Assembly: GCF_000165425.1 (NCBI RefSeq)
Contig: NW_001798974.1
Location: forward strand, 1 to 64,000
Direction of reading: 5' to 3'
DNA length: 64,000 nt
Origin: Paramecium tetraurelia
Lineage: Eukaryota > Ciliophora > Oligohymenophorea > Peniculida > Parameciidae
Of the stretch, positions 40,935 through 55,380 are shown one piece after another (the stretch's first letter is position 1; every line of letters begins with the position of its first letter). The notes beneath the pieces were generated by a model. The model saw nothing but the letters and a program-made list of their open reading frames with translations. It searched no databases and was not told where the DNA came from. The position numbers and the translations under genes were made by a program.

Positions 40935-41345
40935 TATATAAATATTATAATGTATTTCAAAAACATATAAAATAGTCAATGTTTTTTTTTGTTTTTATTC
41001 TCTCGATTTGAAACCCTTCCATCAAACTACTGAATCCAGCATAGTAACAACACTTTAGAATTAGAATTCTAATTGTCTTCATGATAATTTAGATAATTCT
41101 TATTTTCTAAGTTATCTACTCTCAAATTGTTCCAATAATTTCATAATATGACTTAAACAACAAATATTTAATCATAAACTAGGATATCAATTAAGAAAAT
41201 AATCAGTGTTTTAGAAAATAACAGCAAAATTGATAAATTGATTAAAATAACTGAAATTTTAATCGGTTTATTTCTCATTATATATAAATCGAGTTTGTAA
41301 GTTATTTGAGTCATTATTAAAATAACTAATCAACTTGTCTTCACA
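40935..41345. other. Divergent promoter region
   Basis: AT-rich spacer between the starts of the giant fusion (minus) and the dehydratase (plus). Nothing coding is seen. Confidence 0.5.
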
Positions 41346-41907
41346 ATGTACAGATACCTATCAAACGAAATTGGATTCAAAACAACAACAACCTTGATGA
41401 GCTCATTAAAGATTGTTGCCAGGGATTTAACAGACATTCCAGCAATTTCTGTTTCCAAACTGAATCAAGATGAAGTCAGTCATGCTATCGATATCCACCA
41501 ATTAACTTGGTCACAGAGTGTCGATACTTCCAAATTAATTAGAGAATATAAATTCAATAGCTTCAAAGAAACATTCGTCTTTATGGGTTCTGTTTCATAA
41601 ATAGCCGATTAGATTAAACGTATATTTAATTGTTAATGTTGTAGATTTTCCAAAATGGACTCAAAAAGGAAGTGTTTTAAGAGTAGAAATGACAACTCCA
41701 GATTGTTAAGGAGTAACAATAAAGGATTTATTCTTGGCTTATACAATGGATAAGATAGCTCATAACATTTCAAACTAACCTGTTGAGAATGTATGTGACA
41801 TTGTTAAAATCCAATCCACTCAATTACTAAACACATGGAATTCCAATTATAGTAGATAAGAGGAAGTGAAAACATAGGAGTTCCAAAAGAACATCCTATA
41901 ACTGTGA
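41346..41907 (+). CDS. Pterin-4a-carbinolamine dehydratase-like protein
   Basis: 178 residues with one 25-nt intron (41,620-41,644). The C-terminal half matches the PCD/DCoH family, which dehydrates 4a-hydroxytetrahydrobiopterin after aromatic amino acid hydroxylation: LTWSQSVDTSKLIREYKFN, then FKETFVFMGSVSQIADQIKH, the spliced motif HFPKW (family HHPEW), SVLRVEMTTPDCQGVTIKD and LAYTMDKIAHNI. The intron splits the HFPKW codons exactly, which supports the join. The second active-site His is replaced by Phe, and the typical threonine/histidine segment (usually T-H) reads TTPD, so activity may be reduced. About 70 extra N-terminal residues precede the domain, possibly a targeting sequence. Confidence 0.88.
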
Positions 41908-42080
41908 TTCATTTATATATATATTTACAATTGCTTTAAGTTACAATTTAACCCACATTCCACCTTGTTAGAAGTGATTCTTAGGTAGATATAAAAAAAT
42001 TGAAAGCGTTATTTATTTTCCTTTTAATTATAAAGTTTTTGTTTACTCTAAAATTCTTATTAATTACCATAATTAATTAT

Positions 42081-43199
42081 ATGCTATCATCCATTTTAAC
42101 TTCTGGAAAATAGACTAAGAATTAAATCAATGACCTATTTTCAAAGCAAATAGAGATCGTAGAAAAGTAAGTAGAATCGAAATCCAAAAATAAGGTTGAT
42201 TAAGAAGAGGACAATGAATAAGGAGTCCAATAAACTCAAGAAGATAAAGAATAAATGGATGCGGATAGAATAAAGAGAACTTTATTTGTAGGCAATGTGA
42301 GTATCAATGCTAAAAAAAACGATATGAGAAAACTATTCACCTAATATGGCGAGGTATATATATAAATGTATAATAATTAGATTGAAAAAGTTTGGTTTAG
42401 ATCAATACCTGTGGATAGAAAAACAAAGAAGGAAAATGTCAAACTACCAGTGAGAGCTGCAGTCCTGATGGGCAAGATATAAGAAGGAGCCTAATCTTAG
42501 AATTGCTATATACTATTTAAGGATGTGAAATCTGCAAAATCAGCAACATAATAAGATGGTCAATTATTTATGAATCTACATCTGAGATGCACCTTAGAAG
42601 GACAAAAGAAAGTAATTAACTAAACAATCAATAGAAAGATCACATTAAAACAGCCTTTGTTGGTAATCTCCCATTTGATATTGAAGAAGAAGAAGTCAGA
42701 AAAGCATTCGAGGAAGCCTTTGGAGAAATCAATTATGTTAGAGTTATCAAGGATCCCTAAAGACATGTCGGAAAAGGATTTGGATATGTTTGTTTTAATG
42801 AGTTTCAATCACTAAAGAAAGCTCTTTAAGCATAATCTATAGAAATCAAAGGAAGAGAAGTTAGAATCAAGAAAGCAGCTGAGACAACTAAAAGAGAGGC
42901 TAAGGAATTAAATAATGCCAAAAATGCATTTTAGAGGATCCAAAAAAAATAATAGATCTCATAAAAAGGAAGGAAACCAAGAAGTAACACACAAAACAAA
43001 GAGTAAACCTAAAATAAATAAGAAAAATAATAGTTCAGAGTATAAATACACAAGAAGATTAAGAAGTTGAAAAAGAAGAGAGTATATTATTTATTTATTG
43101 ATTTAGTACAATCCTATGGAAATCAAAGAGTAAATTAGCAATATTAAAACATAGAGGAAAACACAAGTTAAAGATACTAACATTTTCAACTAGTATTGA
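42081..43199 (+). CDS. Two-RRM nucleolar protein (Nop12/RBM34-like)
   Basis: 347 residues after three introns (27, 23 and 25 nt); the length closes exactly in frame. RRM1: KRTLFVGNVSINAKKNDMRK with a long insertion before NCYILFKDVKSAKSA, as in Nop12/RBM34. RRM2: TAFVGNLPFDIEEEEVRKAF and GKGFGYVCFNEFQSLKKAL, with both RNP motifs clear. The C-terminus is lysine-rich (KIKKLKKKRYNP), fitting nucleolar localisation and large-subunit rRNA processing, as known for yeast Nop12. The acidic, Gln-rich N-terminus is low complexity. Assignment to Nop12/RBM34 rests on the two-RRM order with the long RRM1 insertion. Confidence 0.87.
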
Positions 43200-43372
43200 G
43201 TTTTAATTGTATAAAATAAATTATATTAAATTTATTATTTACATGTCGTAAGTTTATTTAATATCACAAACTCTATTTTTGGATCATACTTATAATTATA
43301 GAATTAAAGGTTTAATTTAAGAATATAAATTCATCGCATAATTTTACAAAATTAATTTTTTTAAACAACAAA

Positions 43373-43675
43373 ATGGGATGCTCTATTCAAAAACACCAAT
43401 CAATCCAACTACAAACCAAAAAGTTAAAAGAAAAGTCTTTATTTAACCAAACATTTGACGACGATCTATCCAAATAATAAATTACCAAATCGCCTCCAGC
43501 TTTTTCTAAGCCTCAATCTCCTTTTACTAATTCCAAATAGTTATCTTAAAAGCAGTAAATAAAGATTCAAGAGATCATTTTTAACAAAAAAATAACCTCT
43601 AAACAAACTGCTCTGCTGAATTCTGATGAACAATACTAATATTAGCAAACTTTAATTGGACTAATTAGAAAATGA
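43373..43675 (+). CDS. Small unknown protein with MGC start
   Basis: 100 residues, no intron needed, TGA stop. It begins MGCSIQKHQSIQLQTKK, a good fit to N-myristoylation with an adjacent palmitoylatable Cys. The remainder is Ser/Gln/Lys-rich and probably disordered. I know no family. It is followed 207 bp later by a second small gene with a similar start. A possible explanation is a small membrane-anchored adaptor; that is inference. Confidence 0.6.
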
Positions 43676-43882
43676 CAAATCGATTGCAGCATTGAGTTAT
43701 ATTGTATATAAATCATTACTTTAACTTATATTTTTAAATTCTATGTTATTATTATCAGTTTCATTTAATATCAAAGTGAATACATTAACTTCTTTTTAAA
43801 TGAAATTTAGAAGGTTACAAATTTTCAATTTAAAAATGCCATGTAGAATGATAAATTTCATAATTAAATTATCATTTCAACT

Positions 43883-44155
43883 ATGGGAAATTCAGTTGTT
43901 AAGCCTTCAAGAAGTCTTTTGGGAACAATACATATAAATTCAATCGAAAATTAGATTGTGATACTCAATTCTGAAAACATCGATTCAGATAAATTGACCA
44001 TGTCTCCAACTGAATACTTTACAAATCAATCGCAACGTTTTTCTTCAAACAACACAGGTGTATATACTCGAAGAAATTAAAAAAGAAGACATGGTATAAT
44101 TGTGGCCAAAACCTCTTAAATAGATGATGAAATGGAAATTCAAGATGAATATTGA
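43883..44155 (+). CDS. Small unknown protein with MGN start
   Basis: 90 residues, intronless, TGA stop. It starts MGNSVVKPSRSLLGT, matching the myristoylation consensus (Gly2, Ser at position 4-6, basic residues nearby). It contains SPTEYFTNQSQRFSSNN and a basic patch (YTRRNQKRRHG), then an acidic tail. No family recognised. It may be a distant tandem relative of the preceding small gene, though the two share little beyond the start and disorder. Confidence 0.55.
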
Positions 44156-44797
44156 AAAAATTGTGTGACTTGTATTATATTGTATAATATATTTATAATT
44201 CCTTATATCTTTAAGATGCTTCTCTCTTCAGTTTTTAATAATTTAAAAATATATATGAACAATATATCCTTAGACCAGATATTATTTTTGTAACTGCTCT
44301 CCGATAATATAAATATTATGCTTAAAATCATTTAAATAATATCTGTTTAATTCAAACTTTGAAACCTCTTTTCAATTATTTTTTCCTCCTAAATTAATAT
44401 ACTTAATAAGAGATATTCAGAAGAGGAGACATTTAACTTATCTCAAATTACCATAATCTATTTGGTTGAATATTTTGATTCAAATTCTATTAATCAAATA
44501 TAAAAGAATACTGCAAACATTTCCTATCAAATTTGGATTTACTATATTGAATCGCAACATTGCCTAAAAAAAACACCTATTATAAACTTATTTAATTTTA
44601 TTTGATAATATATTAGTGATTCATTGATTAATTTATGCTGAAATATACATAAAAGGAAAAAGAAGGCTTTAACTATAAATATTGATATATCTCGATAATA
44701 ATTTAAATTTCATATATATCAAAAATGAAAGAAGTCATAAATGCACAGAATAGGTGTCTATCATATTTGAATTTAAATTAGACATTATTATTTTATT
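44156..44797. other. AT-rich spacer
   Basis: No gene seen. It precedes the SNF1-like kinase and presumably carries its promoter. Confidence 0.5.
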
Positions 44798-47116
<2,319 letters not shown>

Positions 47117-47703
47117 ATATTTATGTCTATCTTATCTTATATTAAACAAAATTAAATAGTTAAATATTCTTAATAGATTAAATTTAATAAATGTAAATAA
47201 TTAAATATATTTTGATTTGTTTCTTAGTCATAGTATTTAAGGATTACAATAAAAGTATGATAAGTTCATTAATATTCTAAAGAAGAAGAAGAGAAATTTT
47301 ATATTGAACTGCTTATTATAATAGTTTCAATTTGAGAGGGTATTAAATACAAATATATTGTTATTTTTAATTTAATTTAAAAATGAGAAGATATTAATGA
47401 GAAATATTGTAAAATGATGCTGTATTATGCTTTATTTTATTGATATTCATTGATGAACTGCTTTTAACAACTTATTTAAGAATGTATTATTTTCAGGTCT
47501 GTCTCTGAATAATGACTGAATCTTGGGTTTTGGTTATAAATCTTAGGCCAATTATTTCTCTAATGGTGTTTGGACTCCTCTGATTGCTGGGGAGGTCCAA
47601 TGGTTAGATTACCTTGCTAGCATCCAAAGAACAGTGTTGTAATCATTAATGAAATAGTAAGTAGGCATTTGAGTATAATTTTATGGTCCAAGTACAGTTT
47701 GAG
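47117..47703. other. Convergent spacer
   Basis: Between two 3' ends. The minus strand stays open for about 90 codons past the stop of the next gene and includes a hydrophobic stretch, so a missed 3' exon is possible, but no intron was found to join it. Confidence 0.4.
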
Positions 47704-48232
47704 TCACATGTAATCTATATCTCTATTCTTTTGTCCATGTCCATTTTGATTCTTTGACAACGATGGCTAAAATGATATCATTTCATTGGGATTACTTTCA
47801 GAGAGTCTCAATAAAAGATTTGGAACCAAGACTTTGAAATTGTTGACTCCAAGCTCCTCCCAAGTTGCTGCCCAGACATCGCCATTATTGTATTCACCAG
47901 CAGTAAAAGTTGCATTTTGCTGTAATAGATAACAAGTCTTACGAATTACTATTTGACGTGAGATTCCACCAATTAAGCAATTTGTGGGACATACTATTGG
48001 GAATCGATCATAATAGGGTAATCATTCACATATGGATAATCTCCCAATCTGAAGAGATCATCGTATTCTAGAAAAGTGAGTTGAAAATAATACAATTTTG
48101 GAGTCCCTTATTCATGTAGATGTGTTTTGCTGGATCCAATCCTTCAAAAGGAGCACCAAAGACATTGTATTGATAGACTGATCTGAAGCACATTGAGTTG
48201 ACCTTACCCAAACTAACCAACTTTGTGAGCAT
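47704..48232 (-). CDS. Unknown small protein
   Basis: The start codon opens MLTKLVSLGKVNSMCFRSVY, and the first exon continues to NVFGAPFEGLDPAKHIYMNK before a 26-nt intron. A segment with YDDLFRLGDYPYVNDYP follows, and the last exon reads CPTNCLIGGISRQIVIRKTC, TAGEYNNGDVWAATWEELGV and ends GHGQKNRDIDYM. The middle join (around 48,000) could not be settled. The GDYP element is faintly like the complex I subunit NDUFB8, but not enough to name it. A basic N-terminus could be a mitochondrial presequence. Only 94 bp separate its start from the divergent ankyrin-anoctamin gene. Confidence 0.55.
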
Positions 48233-48326
48233 TTTTGTTATTTTTAATTATTATATTTACAAATCAATGATTTTTAATATAAATATATATCAAATATATA
48301 ATGAAGTTATATTAATTCCAAACAAA

Positions 48327-51300
48327 ATGTCTTATTCAAATTATTAACTCTCTTATACTGAAAAACTAAATTCATTTAAACAACATCCCCGATGTGAAAT
48401 AAGTTCTTATGTAAATGTGAGTATCAATAGAGTTATTTATAATATTTATTCCATTATTAAATAAAGATGCAAATTACTCAAACTTAATTATTGGAATGGG
48501 TAAAGGATGGAAACAAGGTGACTTTGAAGAAACATTTCGAGGATGAGTTGAAGTTTTCTCAGAATAAGTTGCACGACTTTTTTGCAATGGTTGATGATTA
48601 AAGAAGAAATGTTGTGCATTGGGCTGCCTATTTAGGATAGTATAAATTGTTAAAGTGGTGGTGCAAGAAATACAAATTGATGATTGACTTGAACAAAGGG
48701 GATATGCATTCTTACACTCCCTTAGAATTAGCAAGCATCAAAGGGTATGTTTCTATTTCATTTATTCTAAAGGTATTCTGGAGAGTATAATCCAGAATAA
48801 CAGGAAAATACGATCAGATTATTGCTGGATCATGGGGCCCAAATACCATAGTCTAACACCTCCAAACCAAATCCTTTGCATTGGGCTTTTTATTACGGAA
48901 ACAAAGAACTTGTAGATTTTCTAATCTCAAAAAAATTTCAACTCCAATTAGAAACGGATTAATAAGGGAACTATCCCATAGATTACTTATTTTTGGAGAA
49001 CAGACCCGATTAATACAAGTATAATTATATTTATTAACTAAAAGAAAAGATGTTAGTGACATATTTGAAAATGTCATAATTAATTATGCTTAGGTAACAA
49101 CCAAGTAAACCTTGAACCGAAAACTGAAGAAGAAAAAGGTTAGACAACCTAATCGGAAAAAGAATAGATAATTTAAGGAGGAAAAACCACATTAAGGTAC
49201 AATCGTCATGAGTTAACTTCCATTCATTTAAACATAGGGAAAAGATGATGAATCCTCCCCTGAATCTGAACCTTCTAAGAATGGGATACCATATTCCAAT
49301 ATATCGAATTATCATAGAAGCCAAACCTCAAACTCTTTCATTTCGAAAAATACTCTCCCCAAAAGTAGTCAAAAATCAACTCAGAATTAATAAATTCTAA
49401 ATAAGTTTCAACAAAGAAATTGCGGCTAGAAGATATAATCAAAAAACCTAGATGAGATAGCTGATGTTCCTCTCTATGATGACTCTCGAATTGAAATGAA
49501 GGAACCCGAAGAAGAGAAAATACCAGAAATAAAAATATTCAATCAAAATCCAAGAAACCCCAATTCTTAAAAACTCATTCCAGAAAAAAACCAAGAAAGT
49601 CAATTCAAAGCAGACCAATGCAACATAATCATAAGCTAACCTCCTACCATACTATTTAATTAAGAGACCTCGCCTTAAAAAAATTTTGATCACAAAAAAC
49701 GACATAAAAGCAATAAATTTAAGTCTTAAAATGAAGAAGACATGGAAAAAATTCATCTGAAAGACTAGGACAAGTACTTCATTTATCATAGCAATGCCAA
49801 TCTAACTAAAAATGAGACTTATGAATGTCGGTTACAGTATTGGTCTGCCAGACAGGGTAACACAGAGTTTCTTATTTATTTCCTAAAAAGGAGATGCAAT
49901 CCTTTTCTCAATGTCTATTAGGGTTTCAACTGTCTTCACATAGCTGCTTTCAAGGGGAAACTTAAAATATTAAAAATCATACTCCAAGCAGAATATGAAT
50001 ATTATGATTATTCTGGAGAGAGCAATCACAAAAATAAAAAGTAACTAAAGGATCAAATCTTCAATAAGGTATATAAATTATAATTACTTCTTAGAAAGAA
50101 TGCATCAATATCCTGACAGATTAAAACCCATCTAATGCTCTACATTTGGCAATTGAATAGGAGAAGTATAAATGCATGAAAACATTGATCTTGCATGGAG
50201 TATCTGTCGACACTGTGAATAGCAGATGTCTCAAACCTTTCGAATTGACTTTCAACCAAGATATCATGGAATATTACAAGGAAAACATTCAGACCAAATA
50301 GCAAATGAGTAGTTTGACTGAGTTGGGATACCAGTACGTGATTTAAACAAAGGGCACCTTAAGTGTTGAATAGGATATTGTATATCTGCAATTACAAAAT
50401 ATTCGACAAACCTTTAGAGATAGAGGGTGGAGTTTTGAGTTTATGATATTTCATGCTCCTGATCTGGATAAACTTGAAATGTACAATGACAGCGCTTAAG
50501 CCAAAAAGGTTAAGTCTCTTTATCATTATTATGTGTTGAAATTGCCTCCTGATTCAATCTATAAATTAGCAGATTTATATTAGATATCATGTTACAATTT
50601 CTAAACAAAAGTAAATTACATCTATAATTTAAGTATATCTGTCAATTTGATTATGATAATAGGGGGTTTTTTGAATTCCCAAAAGATCTACAAGTGCAAA
50701 TGCTCATTCTAAATACACTCAATGATGAATTCGATGTAGATAAATTTGTCTTAGAGAAATTGATAATTGCTCATTATCCTTTGGAGGATATTTAAAAGTG
50801 CGAGAAGATCACTTAGTTCTGGGATGAATAGTAAAATAATTGCATCCAAGATTCGATTCGATATGAAACACAATAAATTGCATTGAGACCATTGCATGCT
50901 ATTGCCTCTTATTTTGGCCCAGTTGTTGCATGGTACATAGCCTTAAATGTACAAATTATAGGGTGGCTGATGATTCCCTCAGTGTTTGGAGCAGCTTTGG
51001 GGATTTACATCATCATAACCAAGGAAGTGAAGTATGAATATTAAGGGAATATGTTAGTTCTTCAATAGTTCCTTTTTATGCATTACTAATGACACTCTGG
51101 TCTACATTATTCATGGAGAAGTGGAAGAACAGAGAATCTGAATTGAAGTTTTGTTGGGACATGCACAAATTTAGACAAACTCAACCCTAGAGAGTGATGT
51201 ACACAGGGTAGTACATCATAAATGAGGCAACGAATAAGATTTAGATATACGACTACTTTACAACTTTTAAGAGAAGATTGATTGCAGAGGGACCTGTAAT

Positions 51301-52318
51301 TTTGATAGGAATAGCAATAATTGTGGTAAGTTTTTACGCGTTTAATCTTTGGTTACGATTATGGAAGGGTACTACTATAATGCCGATAGTGATTAATTCT
51401 TTAAATGGAGTGTCAATGACAGTGTTTTGTGATTTGTACAAAAGACTGTGCACATCTTTGGTAACATGGGAGAATCACATGTACGAGTCTGAACAGGAAT
51501 ACTCGTACATTTTGAAGGTGTTCCTATTTGAATTTCTAATATCATATGTGTCTGTGGTGTACGTGGCAATATTTGAGAGTGATGCTTCTCAATTGAGTGT
51601 GTCAGTCGCTAGTATTATCATAACGAGGGGAGTGATCTCAAATGTGACGAGTAACTTTTTGCCTTACTTCTTTTTTAAACAAGAGAAGAAGATGTTTTCG
51701 GATAAGTTCTTCGAATTCAAGAGAATATTCTAATTGAAATCAGCAGAAAAGAAACAGGTTCATAATATTTGCAATTCCAAGTTCAGCACTGATAGACTGA
51801 ATTCAGAAGTACAACTGCGCTTTCTGTAGGAGTTAGAAGTAGGTCGGATTAAGCAACCTTAGAAGGTTCTTTATGATGAGTACACAAGTATTGCAATTCA
51901 GTTTGGATACACAACTATGTTTGCACCCACTTTCCCAGCTGCGCCCTTATTTTTTATGATCAATTGTTACATCAATTTGAGATGGTCAATTTATAATTAT
52001 CAACACATTCTGAAGAGGGAACGGGCGTAGGCTGCAGATTCAATTGGGATTTGGCTGTAGATTTTTGAAATAATGAATTATTGCGCCACATTTATGAATT
52101 GCATTGTTATTGGGACTGTTAATAAGGAATAATTTAAGGGGATTATCGGGAATTAGAATGCCCTTGTTAGTGCTTTCTTCCTTGCTGCTATTGAACATGT
52201 CTTGTTGCTTATTAAATACATTCTTGATGTTTCAATTCCTGATTGTCCTTATTGGGTGGAGAAGGAACTTAGAAGGTATGCATACTTAGAAGAAAAATAC
52301 TCGAAAAATAACAATTGA
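48327..52318 (+). CDS. Ankyrin-repeat anoctamin (TMEM16 channel/scramblase)
   Basis: About 1,280 residues. A 20-nt intron joins a short first exon to the main frame. Ankyrin repeats occupy the N-terminal part in two blocks: RRNVVHWAAYLGQYKLLKWW, PNPLHWAFYYGNKELVDFLI, and later GFNCLHIAAFKGKLKILKII and NALHLAIEQEKYKCMKTLI, separated by a disordered basic linker. The anoctamin domain follows: RPLHAIASYFGPVVAWYIAL, LFMEKWKNRESELKFCW (family signature W-x-R-x-E-x-x-x-x-x-W), LVTWENHMYESEQEYSYILK, then TMFAPTFPAAPLFFMINCYI near the end. It should be a multi-pass membrane protein, a Ca2+-gated ion channel or lipid scramblase. Several introns end AAG instead of TAG. The start at the first ATG is preferred because the intron restores the frame. 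Confidence 0.88.
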
Positions 52319-52377
52319 TGTTTAATTTATTTGTTTTATATTTAATATCAATATAATAATAATATTCTAAATTACTC

Positions 52378-53883
52378 ATGGAGGAACAAGAGAAGTGTTA
52401 TGAGGAACTTTGTATTTCAATTGTTGAATCATAGACGATAACCAAAAGCATTATTAAGTAAATTCTGCATGGAAGTCAGACCATCATTGTCAACAAACAC
52501 ATAAACTCTATCTTGCCTTTACTAGGATACAATTGGTTCAGAGAATAGGTTATCGTACTGATGGATGAGTATAATTTGAGAAATGACGATTTTGAAGAAA
52601 ACGTAATCGAGGACTCTGAACCTATAGCTGTCAACACAGAACATTGGAGAAGATGTCAAGGTCAAGTCAAATAAGTTACATCGAGGGAAAACTCCAAATC
52701 TCCTACGATTAAGAGAAGTGATACAAAAAGAATGTCTAAATTGGTAACCATGAAAACCTCCAGACAAAGTGAGTGCTTCAATTCCCAGCTCATCAAAATG
52801 GGCGAATTGGAAGAAGATCAAGAATTTGATCCCAATATTGAAAGCATTAGATAGGCTAAACTAAGATAAATCTCAATTCAATAATAAAAAGAATAGAATG
52901 ACAAAATTAAAATCCTCGAAGTCCAAGAGTAAGTCAAACAATTGAAGCGATTGAATGTGGATTCCAAATCCAAATACACCTTCGATTACGAAGGCAAGGT
53001 TGTTGTCCAGAAACCCCCAGATATTGATAGATATCCAAAATCATTCTAAAATATCAGTGAAAAACGAAGTTTAGTCGAAGTCAGAGATCTCATCCCAAAT
53101 CACAAGATGCAATCGGAACTCATACAATTAACTAGTAAGAACAACCAGAATATTGGCTAAAATAACCAATTTGCCATCAAAACATCAGTCCCACAAATTG
53201 ATTTAATTATCATGAAGGAAGGTGTTACCTTCTATGATGGCAAACAAGAGAAGAAAAAAGATAGAGTGCTTCCCTTGATGGATATCAAAGACCCGCTCTA
53301 ATTACAGTAAACATTGTAAAAATAAAATGTACAAATGACTAAATTAGAATACTAATAAATTACTAGCACTTCATCTAATAATAATACATTCTAAAATAAA
53401 ACTATGAGTCTTTCAAGTTATTAATAGTAACAACAACACTAACTTACAAATAGATCTTAGCAATAAAATGACAATTTATTAAATATGAATGACAGTCTCT
53501 TAAGTTAGAGAGTCCCCAAAAATCTAACTACGATGAATCATTCTATCTCCTCCTCGATCTTGCAAAGGTTGAATGGTTCCATATCCATTTTAAGTGAATA
53601 ATAAATTGAGGAATTGCTTGTTCCCTAAACTGAAGGGAATAAGGATCAAAAGGAACACCCTTTGTTTCTGAAAAGAAAGAAGACAGAATTAGATGTGAAA
53701 CCCTCGAAATCTGTGCCAACTCTTACATTTGATTTGCCGTAGATCCCTCCAAACATACTATCTAATACATTAAGTAAATTGCCTAAATCATTTCAAAGTC
53801 AAGGCACCTTTCCTAAATTAATTCCCAAGTTTCCCAGACAGAGGATTTCTAAATAAGCTATTCAATTAAAAATCGAAACATGA
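52378..53883 (+). CDS. Unknown 501-residue, largely disordered protein
   Basis: Intronless, 501 residues, TGA stop, starting 59 bp after the anoctamin gene. An N-terminal helical domain (IIVNKHINSILPLLGYNWFR) leads to an acidic motif with a tryptophan (VIEDSEPIAVNTEHWRR), then a coiled coil (IRQAKLRQISIQQQKEQNDK) and KYTFDYEGKVVVQKPP. The rest is Gln/Ser/Asn-rich. The EDxEP...W element recalls animal C2orf81-type proteins, which have cilium-linked expression, but this is a weak resemblance and I do not assign it. A cytoskeletal or ciliary role would be a guess. Confidence 0.7.
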
Positions 53884-53938
53884 TCTATTTCTATATCATA
53901 TTATTAATATGATTATATAATAAAATGAAGAACAGGAG

Positions 53939-55380
53939 ATGTTTCAACAATAAGAGTCCAATGACACTGAGTAAAAATTAAAGAGTTCCTATGTATCGAA
54001 CGAATATCTTGAAGCTGGAGGTGGTAGTCCACAAAACTCAGTCGATTTGAAATAATTCAAGGCTCCTTAAATCAATCAATTACCCAAAGTCATGGTTAAT
54101 GCAAGCAGCTAACAATCAATTCCTATGAGTTCTCAATTCAGATATCAAGAGGATTAGCAATCCTAAAAAATTAAGACTGGACCCAGTGATCAATCCAAAA
54201 TAACACCTGGCTACACCAAATACATGATTGAAGACTCTAATTAACAATATGATTATGTGAGGGGCATGTTCACTGAGGATGAAATCAAAGAGGCATTCAA
54301 TTTCTTAGACATGAATAAAGATGGAGGTATTACATCTGAGGATCTCTCATTCTTCTTGGATTTCATTGGAGAAAAGGCAACTATTGAGGAAATCGAAGAA
54401 ATGATAAGAATGTGTGACAAAGATGGAAGTGGAGAAGTAAAATTTGAAGATTTTAAAAATCTAGCTGGAGGATGGTCTTTGCCAATCTTAGGTTAAGCTC
54501 ATCCACCAACAAAAGAATTAGTGGAAAAGCGTTCTTAAATCAATCAAACCATGATGGAAAAGGAGGTCCAAGAAGTTGCCAGAAAAGGTAAAATAACACC
54601 TCAGATGGTTGAACATATTAGAAAAAATGAATTAACCAGTCCAAGATTTGGCCAAGATGAATAATCCAAACTTATGTTCTAGTCAATTAACAACATAGCA
54701 TCCTAAAAGAAATAGCGACAAGTTATAGGGTAGAATCTCAAGGTAATTCGATCTGATGAAGGTTAAATAACGTAATAAACCAAATAAAAATCATCTCTAA
54801 GTCAAAGGGAAATCATGCTGTAAAGAAAAAACAACGCAATAAGATTTGTGAAGGAGAAGAAAATCGATCAAGCTTATATATTAGATGTCTTTGAAAAAAT
54901 TAATAAACTTGATATTATGGAATCTTGTACTTACGAGGATTTCATACATTATCTCGACATTCTAGATAGTAATAATAAAACAATATTAAAGATCACCAAT
55001 CAAAATTGCTGTTTAATTCAATGAATGAAAATCCAGTAAGAGAAGAATATGTGAAAAGTTCGGATAATGTCATTGTTGATTAAACTGTCACTTTAAAAAA
55101 CACTCTTCTTACTTTGCTAGGTTAAACTAACTGTAGAAAACACGACAAACTTGAAATAGCTTATTTACTCTAAGATTCTAATCAGCAAGGGTATATATTC
55201 TTAGATGATCTGATTTCTTTACTAATCAATTTGTATTGCATCTCAGAGGTGGCAATAATTGAATAAAAAATATTGAAAATGACTGCCAAAAAAGGTTTGA
55301 AGAATAGAAAGGATACAATAAAAAAAGATATCTATATTAGTATGGTAAATGAATATGGATAAGTGTTTGAGCCAATCTGA
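53939..55380 (+). CDS. EF-hand calcium-binding protein
   Basis: 472 residues with one 23-nt intron ending AAG (in the region of 54,969-54,991). Two canonical paired EF-hands sit near residues 105-170: loops DMNKDGGITSED and DKDGSGEVKFED, with Asp instead of Glu at position 12 in both. A second, weaker EF-like region is near the C-terminus (LLQDSNQQGYIFLDDLISLL). Both ends are disordered and Gln-rich. It should be a calcium sensor or structural protein; domain spacing is reminiscent of ciliary EF-hand proteins, but I cannot name it. An in-frame ATG at 53,909 would add ten residues, so the start is uncertain. Only 25-55 bp separate it from the previous stop. Confidence 0.82.

Noticed and set aside
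40667-40975. Plus-strand frame of about 100 codons opposite the start of the giant fusion
   Set aside because: It is the antisense shadow of the minus-strand first exon, which has clear coding character.
51278-51733. A stand-alone 151-residue membrane protein
   Set aside because: It is the transmembrane core of the ankyrin-anoctamin gene, bounded by reassigned TAA.
54257-54496. A stand-alone small two-EF-hand protein
   Set aside because: Flanking TAA codons are Gln; the EF-hands are the middle of a 472-residue protein.
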